NCBI GenBank assembly: GCA_900539665.1
Contig: UQCV01000018.1
Coordinates: 1 to 33,403 of the forward strand
Reading direction: 5' to 3'
DNA length: 33,403 bases
From: an uncultured Succinivibrionaceae bacterium
Lineage (GTDB): Bacteria > Pseudomonadota > Gammaproteobacteria > Enterobacterales > Succinivibrionaceae
Shown: one piece after another, positions 23,390 through 31,894 of the stretch
Layout of the letters: each line of letters opens with the position of its first letter
Numbering within the stretch: the first letter of the stretch is position 1
Translations under genes and position numbers: made by a program
Notes under the pieces: generated by a model
Databases searched by the model: none
Seen by the model: only the letters and a program-made list of their open reading frames with translations
Told to the model about the DNA's origin: nothing

Positions 23390-23772
23390 ATATAGGAAAA
23401 AGGGAAATGGCACAGGGGCTAATCTTCCACTAGAACTAGACAAAGTTAAAGATCTATTATTTTGCCAAGGAAATACGGGAGTAGTACAGCTGTTAAACGC
23501 AGCGTTAGCTAAGATTCTAAAGGGGAAGCAACCAAGGAGATTATCGCTTCTCTTATAAGAGAGCTGTTTAAAAGATACGACCGATGCGAACGAGCTTTCC
23601 AGCTTGCCATTATGGAGATGGTGGTAAATGGCGTATCTACGCGTAAGGTTAGTCATATTGTTGAAGAGCTTTGCGGAAGACAGATCTCCCAAAGCAAGGT
23701 TTCAGAGCTTGGCAAAGGCTTGTCTCAAAAGGTTAATCAGTTTAAGAACAGACCACTAGGCGAATATTGGGA
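23390..23772 (+). pseudogene. IS256-family (Mutator-type) transposase fragment
   Basis: An N-terminal piece, LELDKVKDLLFCQGNTG then QLLNAALAKIL, is in one frame. A second piece follows in another frame: EIIASLIRELFKRYDRCERAF, then LAIMEMVVNGVSTRKVSHIVEELCG, SQSKVSELGKGL and FKNRPLGEYW. The latter is the signature region before the first catalytic Asp of IS256-type transposases. The protein is cut after NRPLGEYW, so the DDE domain is missing, and there is an in-frame stop just before the second piece. The open frame that runs on to 23899 is unrelated sequence read through the asd terminator. Confidence 0.78.
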
Positions 23773-23810
23773 CTTGCGCCCTCTAGATAATGCCCATGCT
23801 AGGCACACAC

Positions 23811-23844
23811 AAAAAAAAGACACAACCAAAGGTTGTGTCTTTTT
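23811..23844 (-). terminator. Terminator of asd, bidirectional
   Basis: A 14-bp stem (23814-23827 with 23831-23844), loop AAA, has a run of eight A on the plus strand that gives a T-run downstream of asd on the minus strand. A second short stem, CCCGAG/CTCGGG (23850-23871), lies between it and the asd stop. Confidence 0.8.
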
Positions 23845-23891
23845 ACGACCCCGAGAATCAAAGACCTCGGGACCTTGCAAACCAACGTTTC

Positions 23892-25004
23892 TTACTTAAC
23901 GAGGATGTTAAGCATACGACGAAGAGGTTCTGCAGCACCCCAAAGGAGCTGGTCACCTACAGAGAATGCATTTAAGTACTGGCTACCGAAGTTAGTCTTA
24001 CGGATACGACCAACTGGAACAGTTAAAGTACCAGTAACCTTAGCTGGGGTAAGTTCACGAATAGTTACAGACTTTTCGTTAGGAATTACCTTAGCCCATT
24101 CGTTGTGAGCAGCAATCATAGCTTCAACTTCTGGGATTGATACGTCTTTCTTAAGCTTGATAAGGAAAGACTGGCTGTGGCAACGAAGAGAACTAATACG
24201 TACGCAGTTACCATCTACAGGAATAGTAGCAGGAGCTAAACCAAGAATCTTGTTGGTTTCAGCCATACCCTTCCATTCTTCCTTGCTCTGGCCGTTTTCG
24301 AGCTGTACGTCAATCCAAGGGATAAGTGAGCCAGCAAGTGGAACCATGAATTCCTTAGTTGGGAAGCTTTCGTCACGCATAGTGTCGCGAACTTTCTTTT
24401 CGATATCAAGAATTGCAGAAGCTGGATCTTTGAGTTCATCAGCAACAGAAGCATGAAGTACACCCATCTGTGAAAGAAGTTCACGCATGTTCTTAGCACC
24501 AGCACCTGAAGCAGCCTGATAAGTAGAAGACTGAATCCATTCAACGCAGTCATTCTTAAAGAGGCCACCTAAACCCATGAGCATAAGGCTCACGGTGCAG
24601 TTACCACCAACATAGGTACGAATACCCTTGTTGAGTGATTCATCAATAACCTGTCTGTTAACTGGGTCAAGAATAATAACAGCATCATCTTTCATACGAA
24701 GAGTAGACGCAGCATCAATCCAATACCCTTTCCAGCCAGTAGCCATAAGCTTGTCGTAAACAGCCTTAGTATAGTCACCACCCTGACAGGTAACGATAAT
24801 GTCCATTGATGCAAGTGCATCGATATTGTTGGCATCAAGAAGCACACCAGCGTCTTTACCACCAAATACTGGAGCCTTTTGACCAGCCTGAGAGGTGGTA
24901 AAAAATACTGGATCAATCGCAGCAAAATCATTTTCTTCCTGCATACGATTCATAAGAACGGAACCAACCATTCCGCGCCAACCGATAAAACCTACTTTCT
25001 TCAT
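23892..25004 (-). CDS. asd: Aspartate-semialdehyde dehydrogenase
   Basis: 370 aa (E. coli Asd is 367). It reduces beta-aspartyl phosphate with NADPH to aspartate semialdehyde, the branch point to lysine/diaminopimelate, threonine and methionine. The Rossmann start is VGFIGWRGMVGSVL. The catalytic Cys136 is in YVGGNCTVSLML, and the catalytic base is His276 in SSLRCHSQSF. QAASGAGAKNMREL and the C-terminal NFGSQYLNAFSVGDQLLWGAAEPLRRML are family-typical. It is monocistronic, with its own terminator. A leader of about 205 nt contains a short lysine-rich ORF, and an extended -10 promoter with a CRP-like site is upstream. Confidence 0.97.
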   Translation of the reverse strand: MKKVGFIGWRGMVGSVLMNRMQEENDFAAIDPVFFTTSQAGQKAPVFGGKDAGVLLDANNIDALASMDIIVTCQGGDYTKAVYDKLMATGWKGYWIDAASTLRMKDDAVIILDPVNRQVIDESLNKGIRTYVGGNCTVSLMLMGLGGLFKNDCVEWIQSSTYQAASGAGAKNMRELLSQMGVLHASVADELKDPASAILDIEKKVRDTMRDESFPTKEFMVPLAGSLIPWIDVQLENGQSKEEWKGMAETNKILGLAPATIPVDGNCVRISSLRCHSQSFLIKLKKDVSIPEVEAMIAAHNEWAKVIPNEKSVTIRELTPAKVTGTLTVPVGRIRKTNFGSQYLNAFSVGDQLLWGAAEPLRRMLNILVK

Positions 25005-25094
25005 GATTAAATTACACCGTTGAAATACGCTAAAATAAAGCTCAGCGTGTTAATAGTAGCGGCGCCTGTAATATAGGAAACCCCGCCTTAATTT

Positions 25095-25148
25095 TTACTG
25101 ATAAATAGTCTGTTTACCATCAATGTGTTTTTTTTGCTTTTTCATCAT
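25095..25148 (-). CDS. Possible lysine-rich leader peptide of asd
   Basis: 17 codons, MMKKQKKHIDGKQTIYQ, five of them Lys in a leader of a lysine-pathway gene. An AGG lies about 7 nt before the ATG. It sits between the predicted promoter and asd. AAA codons are common in AT-rich DNA, so chance is a real alternative. A later stem, ACGCTGA/TTAGCGT, is seen but lacks a T-run, so no attenuator terminator is proven. Confidence 0.3.
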   Translation of the reverse strand: MMKKQKKHIDGKQTIYQ

Positions 25149-25219
25149 TTAAGCCTAGTTAATTGACCGAAAATAATGAACAAAAAACTACCACACTGAC
25201 ATGACAGTTCTATCCTCTC

Positions 25220-25259
25220 ATTATAGCACAAGAGATTTAAAGTTGTGTGATATCTCACA
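25220..25259 (-). promoter_or_regulatory. asd promoter with extended -10 and CRP-like site
   Basis: On the minus strand TGCTATAAT gives a perfect -10 (25225-25220) with TG extension. A CRP-like dyad, TGTGT-GATATC-TCACA (25244-25259 on the plus strand), is centred about 38-41 bp upstream of the expected start, as in class II CRP promoters. There is no good -35. The rest of 25005-25420 holds no other feature that I can support. Confidence 0.5.
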
Positions 25260-25420
25260 AATTAGAAACTTGATATTTTAGACAGAAACTACAATGCATA
25301 TACATCTAATTTTGGTAGCAAAACCAGCCTGATAATCTCGGTCATCACTTAAAGTAGAACCTAATTTTTCTAGCGCCGAAATTTTACCACTCTTGTATTA
25401 TCCATTCTAAGGCTGAAGCA

Positions 25421-25891
25421 TTATCGCTCTAAAGGTGAACACTCAATTCTAACCTTTTCTTGGTCTATGCCCAGACCAGGCACGGAATACTTAACAAACA
25501 CCATGCCCCCTTGTCCAATAGCAAGCCTTACTAAGGTTTGACGGCATAAAACAGAACTATCGATTTTGCCATCAGTTGCATGGAGGTACTTCAATAGCTC
25601 CGCTGTTGTTGCTCCTTTAGGGAAATGCTCCCAGTCTGGATTTATGATCATACTAAACACTAAGTTGTATTCTTCGTCAGACTCAAGCTTAGAAATAGTA
25701 ACCATCTGCTTTTCATCGGTTATAGGCAATTTATCCGCTACAATTTTAATTTCATTTTCTAAACTGCCGGTGTCATTAAAACTAGGGAAAAAATATTCTC
25801 TAAGCAAAACATAAAGTAAAAAACCAACCGCCACAGTTACAACATAACCAAAATATTTTAAAAAACTTCTTTTACTTATTGATAAAACCAT
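25421..25891 (-). CDS. Hypothetical membrane-anchored protein
   Basis: 156 aa with one N-terminal membrane segment (about 13-32, FGYVVTVAVGFLLYVLLREYF) after a basic start KRSFLK, so the C-terminal part is probably periplasmic. The soluble part is acidic and Lys/Glu-rich, with two Cys (near residues 115 and 151) that could form a disulfide. I recognise no family. AGGG lies about 10 nt before the ATG. It is isolated, with gene-free AT-rich stretches on both sides. Confidence 0.65.
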   Translation of the reverse strand: MVLSISKRSFLKYFGYVVTVAVGFLLYVLLREYFFPSFNDTGSLENEIKIVADKLPITDEKQMVTISKLESDEEYNLVFSMIINPDWEHFPKGATTAELLKYLHATDGKIDSSVLCRQTLVRLAIGQGGMVFVKYSVPGLGIDQEKVRIECSPLER

Positions 25892-26118
25892 GAAATACCC
25901 TATGTTATTAATGGTCTAACTTTAACTAGATGGAGCAAATATTATACAAAACACCTACCAATTACAATCTTAGATCACCACCACGCTCAGCTTTTGCCTA
26001 AGAAAAATTTTTCACTGTCATTTTACATGTAGTTTTTATGTACCACTATGCCAATTTTATGCTTAGTCGTGTAATTTCTGGTATTGATATATTTTTTAAT
26101 AATTTTTAAATTTCTCCT

Positions 26119-26148
26119 TTGACTTACAATAAATGCGAATAGTACACT
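26119..26148 (+). promoter_or_regulatory. Possible sigma-70 promoter of ycaO
   Basis: TTGACT (26119-26124) and TACACT (26143-26148) are separated by 18 nt. The start would be about 145 nt before the ycaO ATG. The remaining parts of the 25892-26298 gap show no gene. Confidence 0.35.
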
Positions 26149-26298
26149 ATGAACCATGAACACAGAGCAAGACCAATGAATTAACCACACACTTTTATAT
26201 TATCCGTATGGCTTGGTTCAACCTATAAAAAGGCCAACTCAAAAATTAAAATACTCATAAATCTTTATCAATAACCAAAAATTTCAAAGGAAGCATGC

Positions 26299-28404
26299 AT
26301 GACTCACATTTATGGCAAAGATGCAGTTTTTGAAGATACTTTTAGCAAGTTCTCTAAATATTTAGCAGAACTTGGTCTTGATCTCGAATTCACTAATGAA
26401 CTAAACCCAGGGCCTGGTTTGTGGTCTATTGTGCTTAAAGACAAACGTTCATCTATCATCACAACTAACGGTAAAGGTGCAACCCTTGAAGCCGCTAAAG
26501 CTTCAGCTCTTGGCGAAATGGCCGAAAGATTTTTAAACCAGGCGTTTTTTGAAGATTACTGGCTTGGAGATGCCGTAGCCGAAGCTCCTATTGCTCGTTA
26601 CCCTGATGAAAAGTGGTTCAAATACCCCGCCAATGGGGGCACCATCGAAAATTATGAATTTTTGTGTGACGCCTACAAACAAATTTCTGAGAGCTTTTAC
26701 AATAGCTTTGGAGATTACGAAGAATCCATGACTGAGGATGAAGAAATTCTAGAAAACTATGCCGCCATTTTTGCTCCAGCAATTGGTGAAGACAGCCTAG
26801 AAGACAAAAAACTTGAACCAATGCCGAACGGACTTTTTTACCCAGAATTCAAAAAAAAGCTAGCATTTAAAACATGCCGCCCATTTACCGATCAAGTAAC
26901 TGCAAACATCGAGCGTGGCATCTGCGCAATTCCACTAAAACTCGAAAAAGGCTTTAAACCCCATAGTGGCGTAACTACAGCTTATTTCCCAGTGCGTTAT
27001 CTTGAAGGCCAATATTGCAGTAACGGCCTCTGCGCAGGCAATACCCCAGCAGAAGCAAAAGTACAAGGTTTATCAGAAATCTTTGAACGTTTTGTACGTC
27101 GTTTTCTCTTCGGGCAAGTTTCTAGCAAAATGCACAAAAAGTTGTCGACTATTATTAATAGAGCTCTTCCCGAAATACCAAAAACATATCTCCAAACACA
27201 TTTTCCTCAAGCAGAGTCTTATATCAAGACTTTCGCTGAAAAAGGCATCTCCATTAAATGCTTTGATGCCTCTTTAGGCGGTTTATTCCCTGTCGCTGCC
27301 GTATTAGCGTACAAAAATAGTCGTTCAGCCTCAGTTAAACCATACAAGCTCTCTATTGGTTCACATCCCGATATCAAGATTGCCCTTGAACGTTGTTTCA
27401 CAGAATTAATGCAAGGTTTAAATTGGGATACATTAGAATTTCATACTGATTTAATTAGTCTTTCCGGTCCCGAAACTAATGGTATTGAAGGTTATACCCT
27501 ACCTGAGAACCCAACAGATAAAGATTACGAGTTGGCATGGCTGTTTTCCGCTAATGCTTGTGACTTTAGAAATGAAAATTTTGTTAAAAATTACATGGAT
27601 GACTCTGGGCTCGCTTGTATTTCATTTTTCAACTACGAAACTAAATTTGAATTCTGTGACTGGTCTTACTCCAATCAATCCACCGAGAAGCAACTTACCC
27701 ATCTTTTAAGTATATTTGCCAAACTAGGCAAAACCGTATGGTGTTATGACGCTAGCTACAAAGACATGTATGCATACCGTTTAATCGTGCCAGAATTCTC
27801 TGAAATATACAATTTTGAATCAGCAGAATTTGCTTGCGAATGTTGCAATAAAGCACTAGTCAGAACATTGATTGGTGGTTGTACTAGCCTCGCCACCAAA
27901 GAATGGAGATATCTCCTCCTTGATGCATGTGAACATGTTTCATGGTACAGCTCACTTGGCAAACACTATGGTCTTATCCCTGATCAAAATAACCCAATTA
28001 CACACATTTCAACTCAATTTTTTACGGAAATCCAAAGCACGCTCGACCAACTAGCCCAAGAAGGAATAACAGAATTTTCGATTCCTGAAGAATTTTTAGC
28101 TTTAAGCCAACAGGAAAAAAATGAATTAGCGAAAATTACAGCCTATATGTATGAAGTAGCCCCAGTTTACACCGACTTTGGAGATCCTAGAGATAAAAAC
28201 CAGAAGGCAGATTACAATGGATTTGATCCTAAGTTAGTTAAATTAGCCACAGAAAATCGCGGGCAACCATGGCTTTTGTTTACCTTTGCCAAAGTTTCTC
28301 CTGATCTACACGAACTTCATGAGCAAAAAATGCTACAGACGATTTATCTAGATTTTATGAAAAACAAAGAATGTAATAAATCATGTGCGACAGCAACTAA
28401 TTAA
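26299..28404 (+). CDS. ycaO: YcaO-domain protein, enlarged
   Basis: 701 aa versus 586 in E. coli. The N-terminal half matches E. coli YcaO: GKDAVFEDTFSKF, TTNGKGAT, ATP/Mg glutamates in SALGEMAERF (Glu73, Glu76), VSNG-like CSNGLCAGNTP, GLSEIFERFV (Glu260, Glu263), YDGSLGG-like FDASLGGLFPVA and the ERCFTELMQG helix. Two differences stand out. There is an acidic insert of about 60 residues between the DYWLG and ERGIC motifs (about 120-205). The C-terminal third is Cys-rich (CECC near 530, a further pair at the end) and does not resemble the TPR region of E. coli YcaO. E. coli YcaO is linked to RimO methylthiolation of ribosomal protein S12. ycaO-focA-pflB order is the same as in E. coli, so it is housekeeping rather than a peptide-natural-product enzyme. 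AAGGA precedes the ATG. Confidence 0.9.
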   Translation: MTHIYGKDAVFEDTFSKFSKYLAELGLDLEFTNELNPGPGLWSIVLKDKRSSIITTNGKGATLEAAKASALGEMAERFLNQAFFEDYWLGDAVAEAPIARYPDEKWFKYPANGGTIENYEFLCDAYKQISESFYNSFGDYEESMTEDEEILENYAAIFAPAIGEDSLEDKKLEPMPNGLFYPEFKKKLAFKTCRPFTDQVTANIERGICAIPLKLEKGFKPHSGVTTAYFPVRYLEGQYCSNGLCAGNTPAEAKVQGLSEIFERFVRRFLFGQVSSKMHKKLSTIINRALPEIPKTYLQTHFPQAESYIKTFAEKGISIKCFDASLGGLFPVAAVLAYKNSRSASVKPYKLSIGSHPDIKIALERCFTELMQGLNWDTLEFHTDLISLSGPETNGIEGYTLPENPTDKDYELAWLFSANACDFRNENFVKNYMDDSGLACISFFNYETKFEFCDWSYSNQSTEKQLTHLLSIFAKLGKTVWCYDASYKDMYAYRLIVPEFSEIYNFESAEFACECCNKALVRTLIGGCTSLATKEWRYLLLDACEHVSWYSSLGKHYGLIPDQNNPITHISTQFFTEIQSTLDQLAQEGITEFSIPEEFLALSQQEKNELAKITAYMYEVAPVYTDFGDPRDKNQKADYNGFDPKLVKLATENRGQPWLLFTFAKVSPDLHELHEQKMLQTIYLDFMKNKECNKSCATATN

Positions 28405-28490
28405 AGTGGTATCATTTCGCACCATAATTTTAGCGAAATCTATTATTTTAAATTGATTTGTTATACAATAAATTCAAAGAGAATCGACTC

Positions 28491-29369
28491 ATGACAACTG
28501 AAAACAAGACGCCAAACTCAGTCTGTCTCTCATCTGAAGAGATTGCACTTGCGGCTGAACATATAACTGAACATAAAGCAACCAAGCCTTTTGCCAAGGC
28601 ATTATTGATGGCAGTCAATGCTGGCGCCTTTATTGCTCTAGCATTCATGTTTTACACCACAGCGCTTGCTGATGGACAAGGCAAATTGGTAGGTGGCTTA
28701 TGCTTCTCGTTAGGTTTGATGTTGTGTGTAATTCTAAGTGGTGAACTTTTCACTTCATCAACTCTTACCTTGGTTGCCAAAAGCGCCGGTTTAGTAACAT
28801 GGCGTCAAGTACTCAAAAATTGGGTTATTGTTTACTTTGGTAACCTTGTTGGTGGGCTTATCATAGTATTTCTCGTAATGCTTGCTCGCCAATACAATGG
28901 TTTTGATGGTGAATGGGGCCGTGTAATTTTAAATACAGCTCAACACAAATTACACCATATGCATGAGGGTGAACCTTATATCAGAGGTTTCCTTGAAGCT
29001 ATGTCTATGGGTATCTTCTGTAACATCATGGTTTGCGTGGCCGTATGGATGAGTTTCGGTGGTAAAACACTTACCGATAAAATGCTTGCCATGGTTTTAC
29101 CGGTAGGAATGTTTGTAGCTTCAGGCTTTGAACATAGTATTGCAAATATGTTTATGGTACCTGCAGGTATTTGTATCGTAAACTTTGCTGAACCAGAATT
29201 CTGGCAAAATCTGGGTGTATCTCCAGATCAATATGCCGATTTGACAGTGGCTAACTTCATTGTTAAGAACTTAATACCAGTCACAATAGGCAACATCATC
29301 GGCGGTGGCTTGATGATTGGGGTTTATAACTGGTACGTTAATTGTCGCGCTGGCCACAAAAAGGCTTAA
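28491..29369 (+). CDS. focA: Formate channel FocA
   Basis: 292 aa (E. coli 285), a formate/nitrite transporter-family pentameric inner-membrane channel with six hydrophobic segments. The gating Thr91 (in LFTSSTLTL) and the central His215 (in SGFEHSIANMF, matching E. coli His209) are present. The family stretch NAGAFIALAFMFYTT and the GNIIGGGLMIG motif are intact. The open frame begins at 28458, but the ATG at 28491, following AAGAGA, matches the FocA length. It exports or imports formate made by PflB, whose ATG is 38 nt after the focA stop, so the two form an operon as in E. coli. Confidence 0.96.
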   Translation: MTTENKTPNSVCLSSEEIALAAEHITEHKATKPFAKALLMAVNAGAFIALAFMFYTTALADGQGKLVGGLCFSLGLMLCVILSGELFTSSTLTLVAKSAGLVTWRQVLKNWVIVYFGNLVGGLIIVFLVMLARQYNGFDGEWGRVILNTAQHKLHHMHEGEPYIRGFLEAMSMGIFCNIMVCVAVWMSFGGKTLTDKMLAMVLPVGMFVASGFEHSIANMFMVPAGICIVNFAEPEFWQNLGVSPDQYADLTVANFIVKNLIPVTIGNIIGGGLMIGVYNWYVNCRAGHKKA

Positions 29370-29407
29370 AGCGTTTAATTCTACCTAAACCAATAGAGGT
29401 AATAATT

Positions 29408-31699
29408 ATGGCAGAACTTAATGAGCTTCAAAAGGAAGCATGGGAAGGCTTCGCACCAGGAGCCTGGCAGGAATCAATCGATACCCGCGATTTTATTCAG
29501 ACCAACTATACTCCGTATGAAGGCGATGAATCATTCCTCCAACCGGCAACCGAAGCTACAAAGACCTTGTGGGACAAAGTTATGGAAGGCATCAAGATCG
29601 AAAATGCTACCCATGCTCCGCTTGATTTTGATCCAGACACTCCGTCTACCATCACTTCTCACAAGCCTGGCTACATCGACAAGGATCTCGAACAGATCGT
29701 TGGTCTCCAGACTGATGCTCCTTTAAAGAGAGCAATCATGCCATTTGGTGGCATCAACATGATCAAGGATTCTTGCAAGACCTATGGCAAGCCTTTCAAC
29801 GAAGAAGTAAACAAGATTTTCACCGAATACAGAAAAACCCACAACCAGGGCGTATTCGATGTTTACACCCCAACCATTCGTGCTTGCCGTAAGAGCAAGG
29901 TTTTGACTGGTCTTCCTGATGCTTATGGCCGTGGCCGTATCATCGGTGACTATCGCCGTATTGCCCTCTATGGTGTTGACGCCCTCATGAAGCAAAAGCA
30001 GAACGAATTTGCTTCATTCCAGGCTCAGCTCGAAAATCCAAAGGACGAAGCAGAACTCGAAGCAGTAATTCGCGCTCGTGAAGAAACCACCGAACAGTTC
30101 AGAGCTCTCGGTCAGTTAAAGGAAATGGCAGCTTCTTACGGTTGCGATATTTCTGGCCCTGCTAAGACTGCAAAGGAAGCTCTCCAGGCTACCTACTTCG
30201 GTTACCTCGCTTCTGTTAAGTCTCAAAACGGTGCTGCTATGTCTTATGGCCGTACTGCAACCTTCCACGATATCTATATTGAACGTGATATCAAGAAGGG
30301 TATCTTGACTGAATCTCAGGCTCAGGAACTCGTTGACCATATGATCATGAAGCTTCGTATGGTAAGATTCCTCCGTACCCCAGTATACGACAGCCTCTTC
30401 TCAGGTGACCCAATTTGGGCTACTGAATCATTAGGCGGTATGGGTCTTGATGGCCGTACCTTAGTAACTAAGACTTGTTTCCGTTACCTCCACACCCTCG
30501 TAAATATGGGTACTTCTCCAGAACCTAACATGACCATCCTTTGGTCTGAAAAGCTCCCTGCAGCTTGGAAGAAGTTCTGTGCTAAGACCTCTATAGAAAC
30601 CTCTTCTATTCAGTACGAAAACGACGACCTCATGCGTCCAGATTTCGAAAGCGATGACTACGCTATCGCTTGCTGCGTATCTCCAATGGTAATTGGTAAG
30701 GGCATGCAGTTCTTCGGTGCACGTGCTAACCTCGCTAAGACCCTTCTTTACTCCATCAACGGCGGTAAGGATGAAATCATGAAGACCCAGGTTGGTCCTA
30801 AGACTGAACTTCCACAGGGTGAATACCTCGACTACGACGATGTTATGACTCGTGTTGACCACTTCATGGATTGGCTTGCAACTCAGTATGTTACTGCACT
30901 TAACATAATTCACTACATGCACGACAAGTATTCATATGAAGCAGTTCAGATGGCTCTCCATGACAGAGACGTTAAGCGCACTATGGGTTGTGGTATCGCA
31001 GGCCTTTCTGTTGCAGCTGACTCTCTCTCTGCTATCAAGTACGCTAAGGTTAAGGCAATTCGTGACGAAAACGGCATTGCTACTAAGTTCGAAGTTGAAG
31101 GCGACTTCCCTAAGTATGGTAACAACGATGATCGCGTTGACTCTATCGCTTGTGGCCTCGTTGAACGCTTCATGAACAAGATCAAGAGCCGTGTAACTTA
31201 TCGTAACGCTATTCCTACTCAGTCTATTCTTACTATTACTTCTAACGTTGTATACGGTAAGAACACTGGTGAAACTCCATGTGGTCGTGAAGCTGGTAAG
31301 CCATTCGGCCCAGGTGCAAACCCAATGCATGGTCGTGACATCAAGGGTGCAGTAGCTTCATTATCTTCTGTTGCTAAGCTTCCATTTGCTTACGCTAAAG
31401 ACGGTATTTCTTATACCTTCTCTATCGTTCCAGCAGCTCTTGGTAAAGACGAAGAACAGCAGAACAAGAACCTCGTAGGTCTTCTTGACGGTTACTTCCA
31501 CCACACTGACACCCACGAAGGTGGTCAGCACTTGAACGTAAACGTAATGAACCGTGAAACTCTCCTTGACGCACAGGCTCACCCTGAAAAGTACCCTATG
31601 CTCACCATCCGTGTATCTGGTTACGCAGTACGTTTCAACTCACTCACCAAGGAACAGCAGGACGACGTTATCACTCGTACCTTCACTAAGTCTCTCTAA
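29408..31699 (+). CDS. pflB: Formate acetyltransferase (pyruvate formate-lyase)
   Basis: 763 aa (E. coli 760), converting pyruvate and CoA to acetyl-CoA and formate in the cytoplasm under anoxia. The active-site cysteines Cys422-Cys423 are in YAIACCVSPMVIG. The radical glycine is Gly738 in RVSGYAVRF. The start WEGFAPGAW, GANPMHGRD and GGQHLNVNVMNRE are typical. The frame opens at 29342, but the ATG at 29408 has GAGGT at good spacing and matches the family start. Codon choice shifts sharply to AAG, CTC, GGT and CGT compared with focA, which suggests very high expression. The activase gene pflA, next to pflB in E. coli, is not here; a terminator and lolB follow. Confidence 0.98.
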   Translation: MAELNELQKEAWEGFAPGAWQESIDTRDFIQTNYTPYEGDESFLQPATEATKTLWDKVMEGIKIENATHAPLDFDPDTPSTITSHKPGYIDKDLEQIVGLQTDAPLKRAIMPFGGINMIKDSCKTYGKPFNEEVNKIFTEYRKTHNQGVFDVYTPTIRACRKSKVLTGLPDAYGRGRIIGDYRRIALYGVDALMKQKQNEFASFQAQLENPKDEAELEAVIRAREETTEQFRALGQLKEMAASYGCDISGPAKTAKEALQATYFGYLASVKSQNGAAMSYGRTATFHDIYIERDIKKGILTESQAQELVDHMIMKLRMVRFLRTPVYDSLFSGDPIWATESLGGMGLDGRTLVTKTCFRYLHTLVNMGTSPEPNMTILWSEKLPAAWKKFCAKTSIETSSIQYENDDLMRPDFESDDYAIACCVSPMVIGKGMQFFGARANLAKTLLYSINGGKDEIMKTQVGPKTELPQGEYLDYDDVMTRVDHFMDWLATQYVTALNIIHYMHDKYSYEAVQMALHDRDVKRTMGCGIAGLSVAADSLSAIKYAKVKAIRDENGIATKFEVEGDFPKYGNNDDRVDSIACGLVERFMNKIKSRVTYRNAIPTQSILTITSNVVYGKNTGETPCGREAGKPFGPGANPMHGRDIKGAVASLSSVAKLPFAYAKDGISYTFSIVPAALGKDEEQQNKNLVGLLDGYFHHTDTHEGGQHLNVNVMNRETLLDAQAHPEKYPMLTIRVSGYAVRFNSLTKEQQDDVITRTFTKSL

Positions 31700-31720
31700 T
31701 AGTTATATTTTAGAGATTTA

Positions 31721-31804
31721 GATTAGGGGTCAATATTTTGTGAGCCCTAATCCTAGGATGAAATCTAAACCCCGCCTTTAAATCTTAAGGCGGGGTTTTT
31801 GTTA
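31721..31804 (+). terminator. Terminator of focA-pflB
   Basis: A 12-bp GC-rich stem (31767-31778 with 31787-31798), loop TAAATCTT, ends in a T-run to about 31800. It is preceded by an 8-bp hairpin, GATTAGGG/CCCTAATC (31721-31752), possibly protective. Confidence 0.92.
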
Positions 31805-31894
31805 TATTTTTTACGCAATTTCGAGTAGACCATTTATAATAAACTCTAAGTTGTTTTTCTATTCTGTATAACTTCTGCCACCCATAGAGTTCTC

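Noticed and set aside
25005..25220. Lysine riboswitch before asd
   Set aside because: I could not build the L-box core or its five-helix arrangement from this leader; only the short lysine-rich ORF remains as a candidate.
26299..28404. YcaO gene as part of a ribosomally made peptide (RiPP) cluster
   Set aside because: The order ycaO-focA-pflB is the E. coli housekeeping arrangement, and no precursor peptide, dehydrogenase or exporter lies nearby.
28405..28490. FNR site before focA (TTGAT then ATACAA)
   Set aside because: Only the left half fits TTGAT-N4-ATCAA; the spacing and right half do not.
30461..31330. Long antisense ORFs (132 and 153 codons) over pflB
   Set aside because: The strong codon bias of pflB removes stops on the opposite strand; the translations have no recognisable domain.
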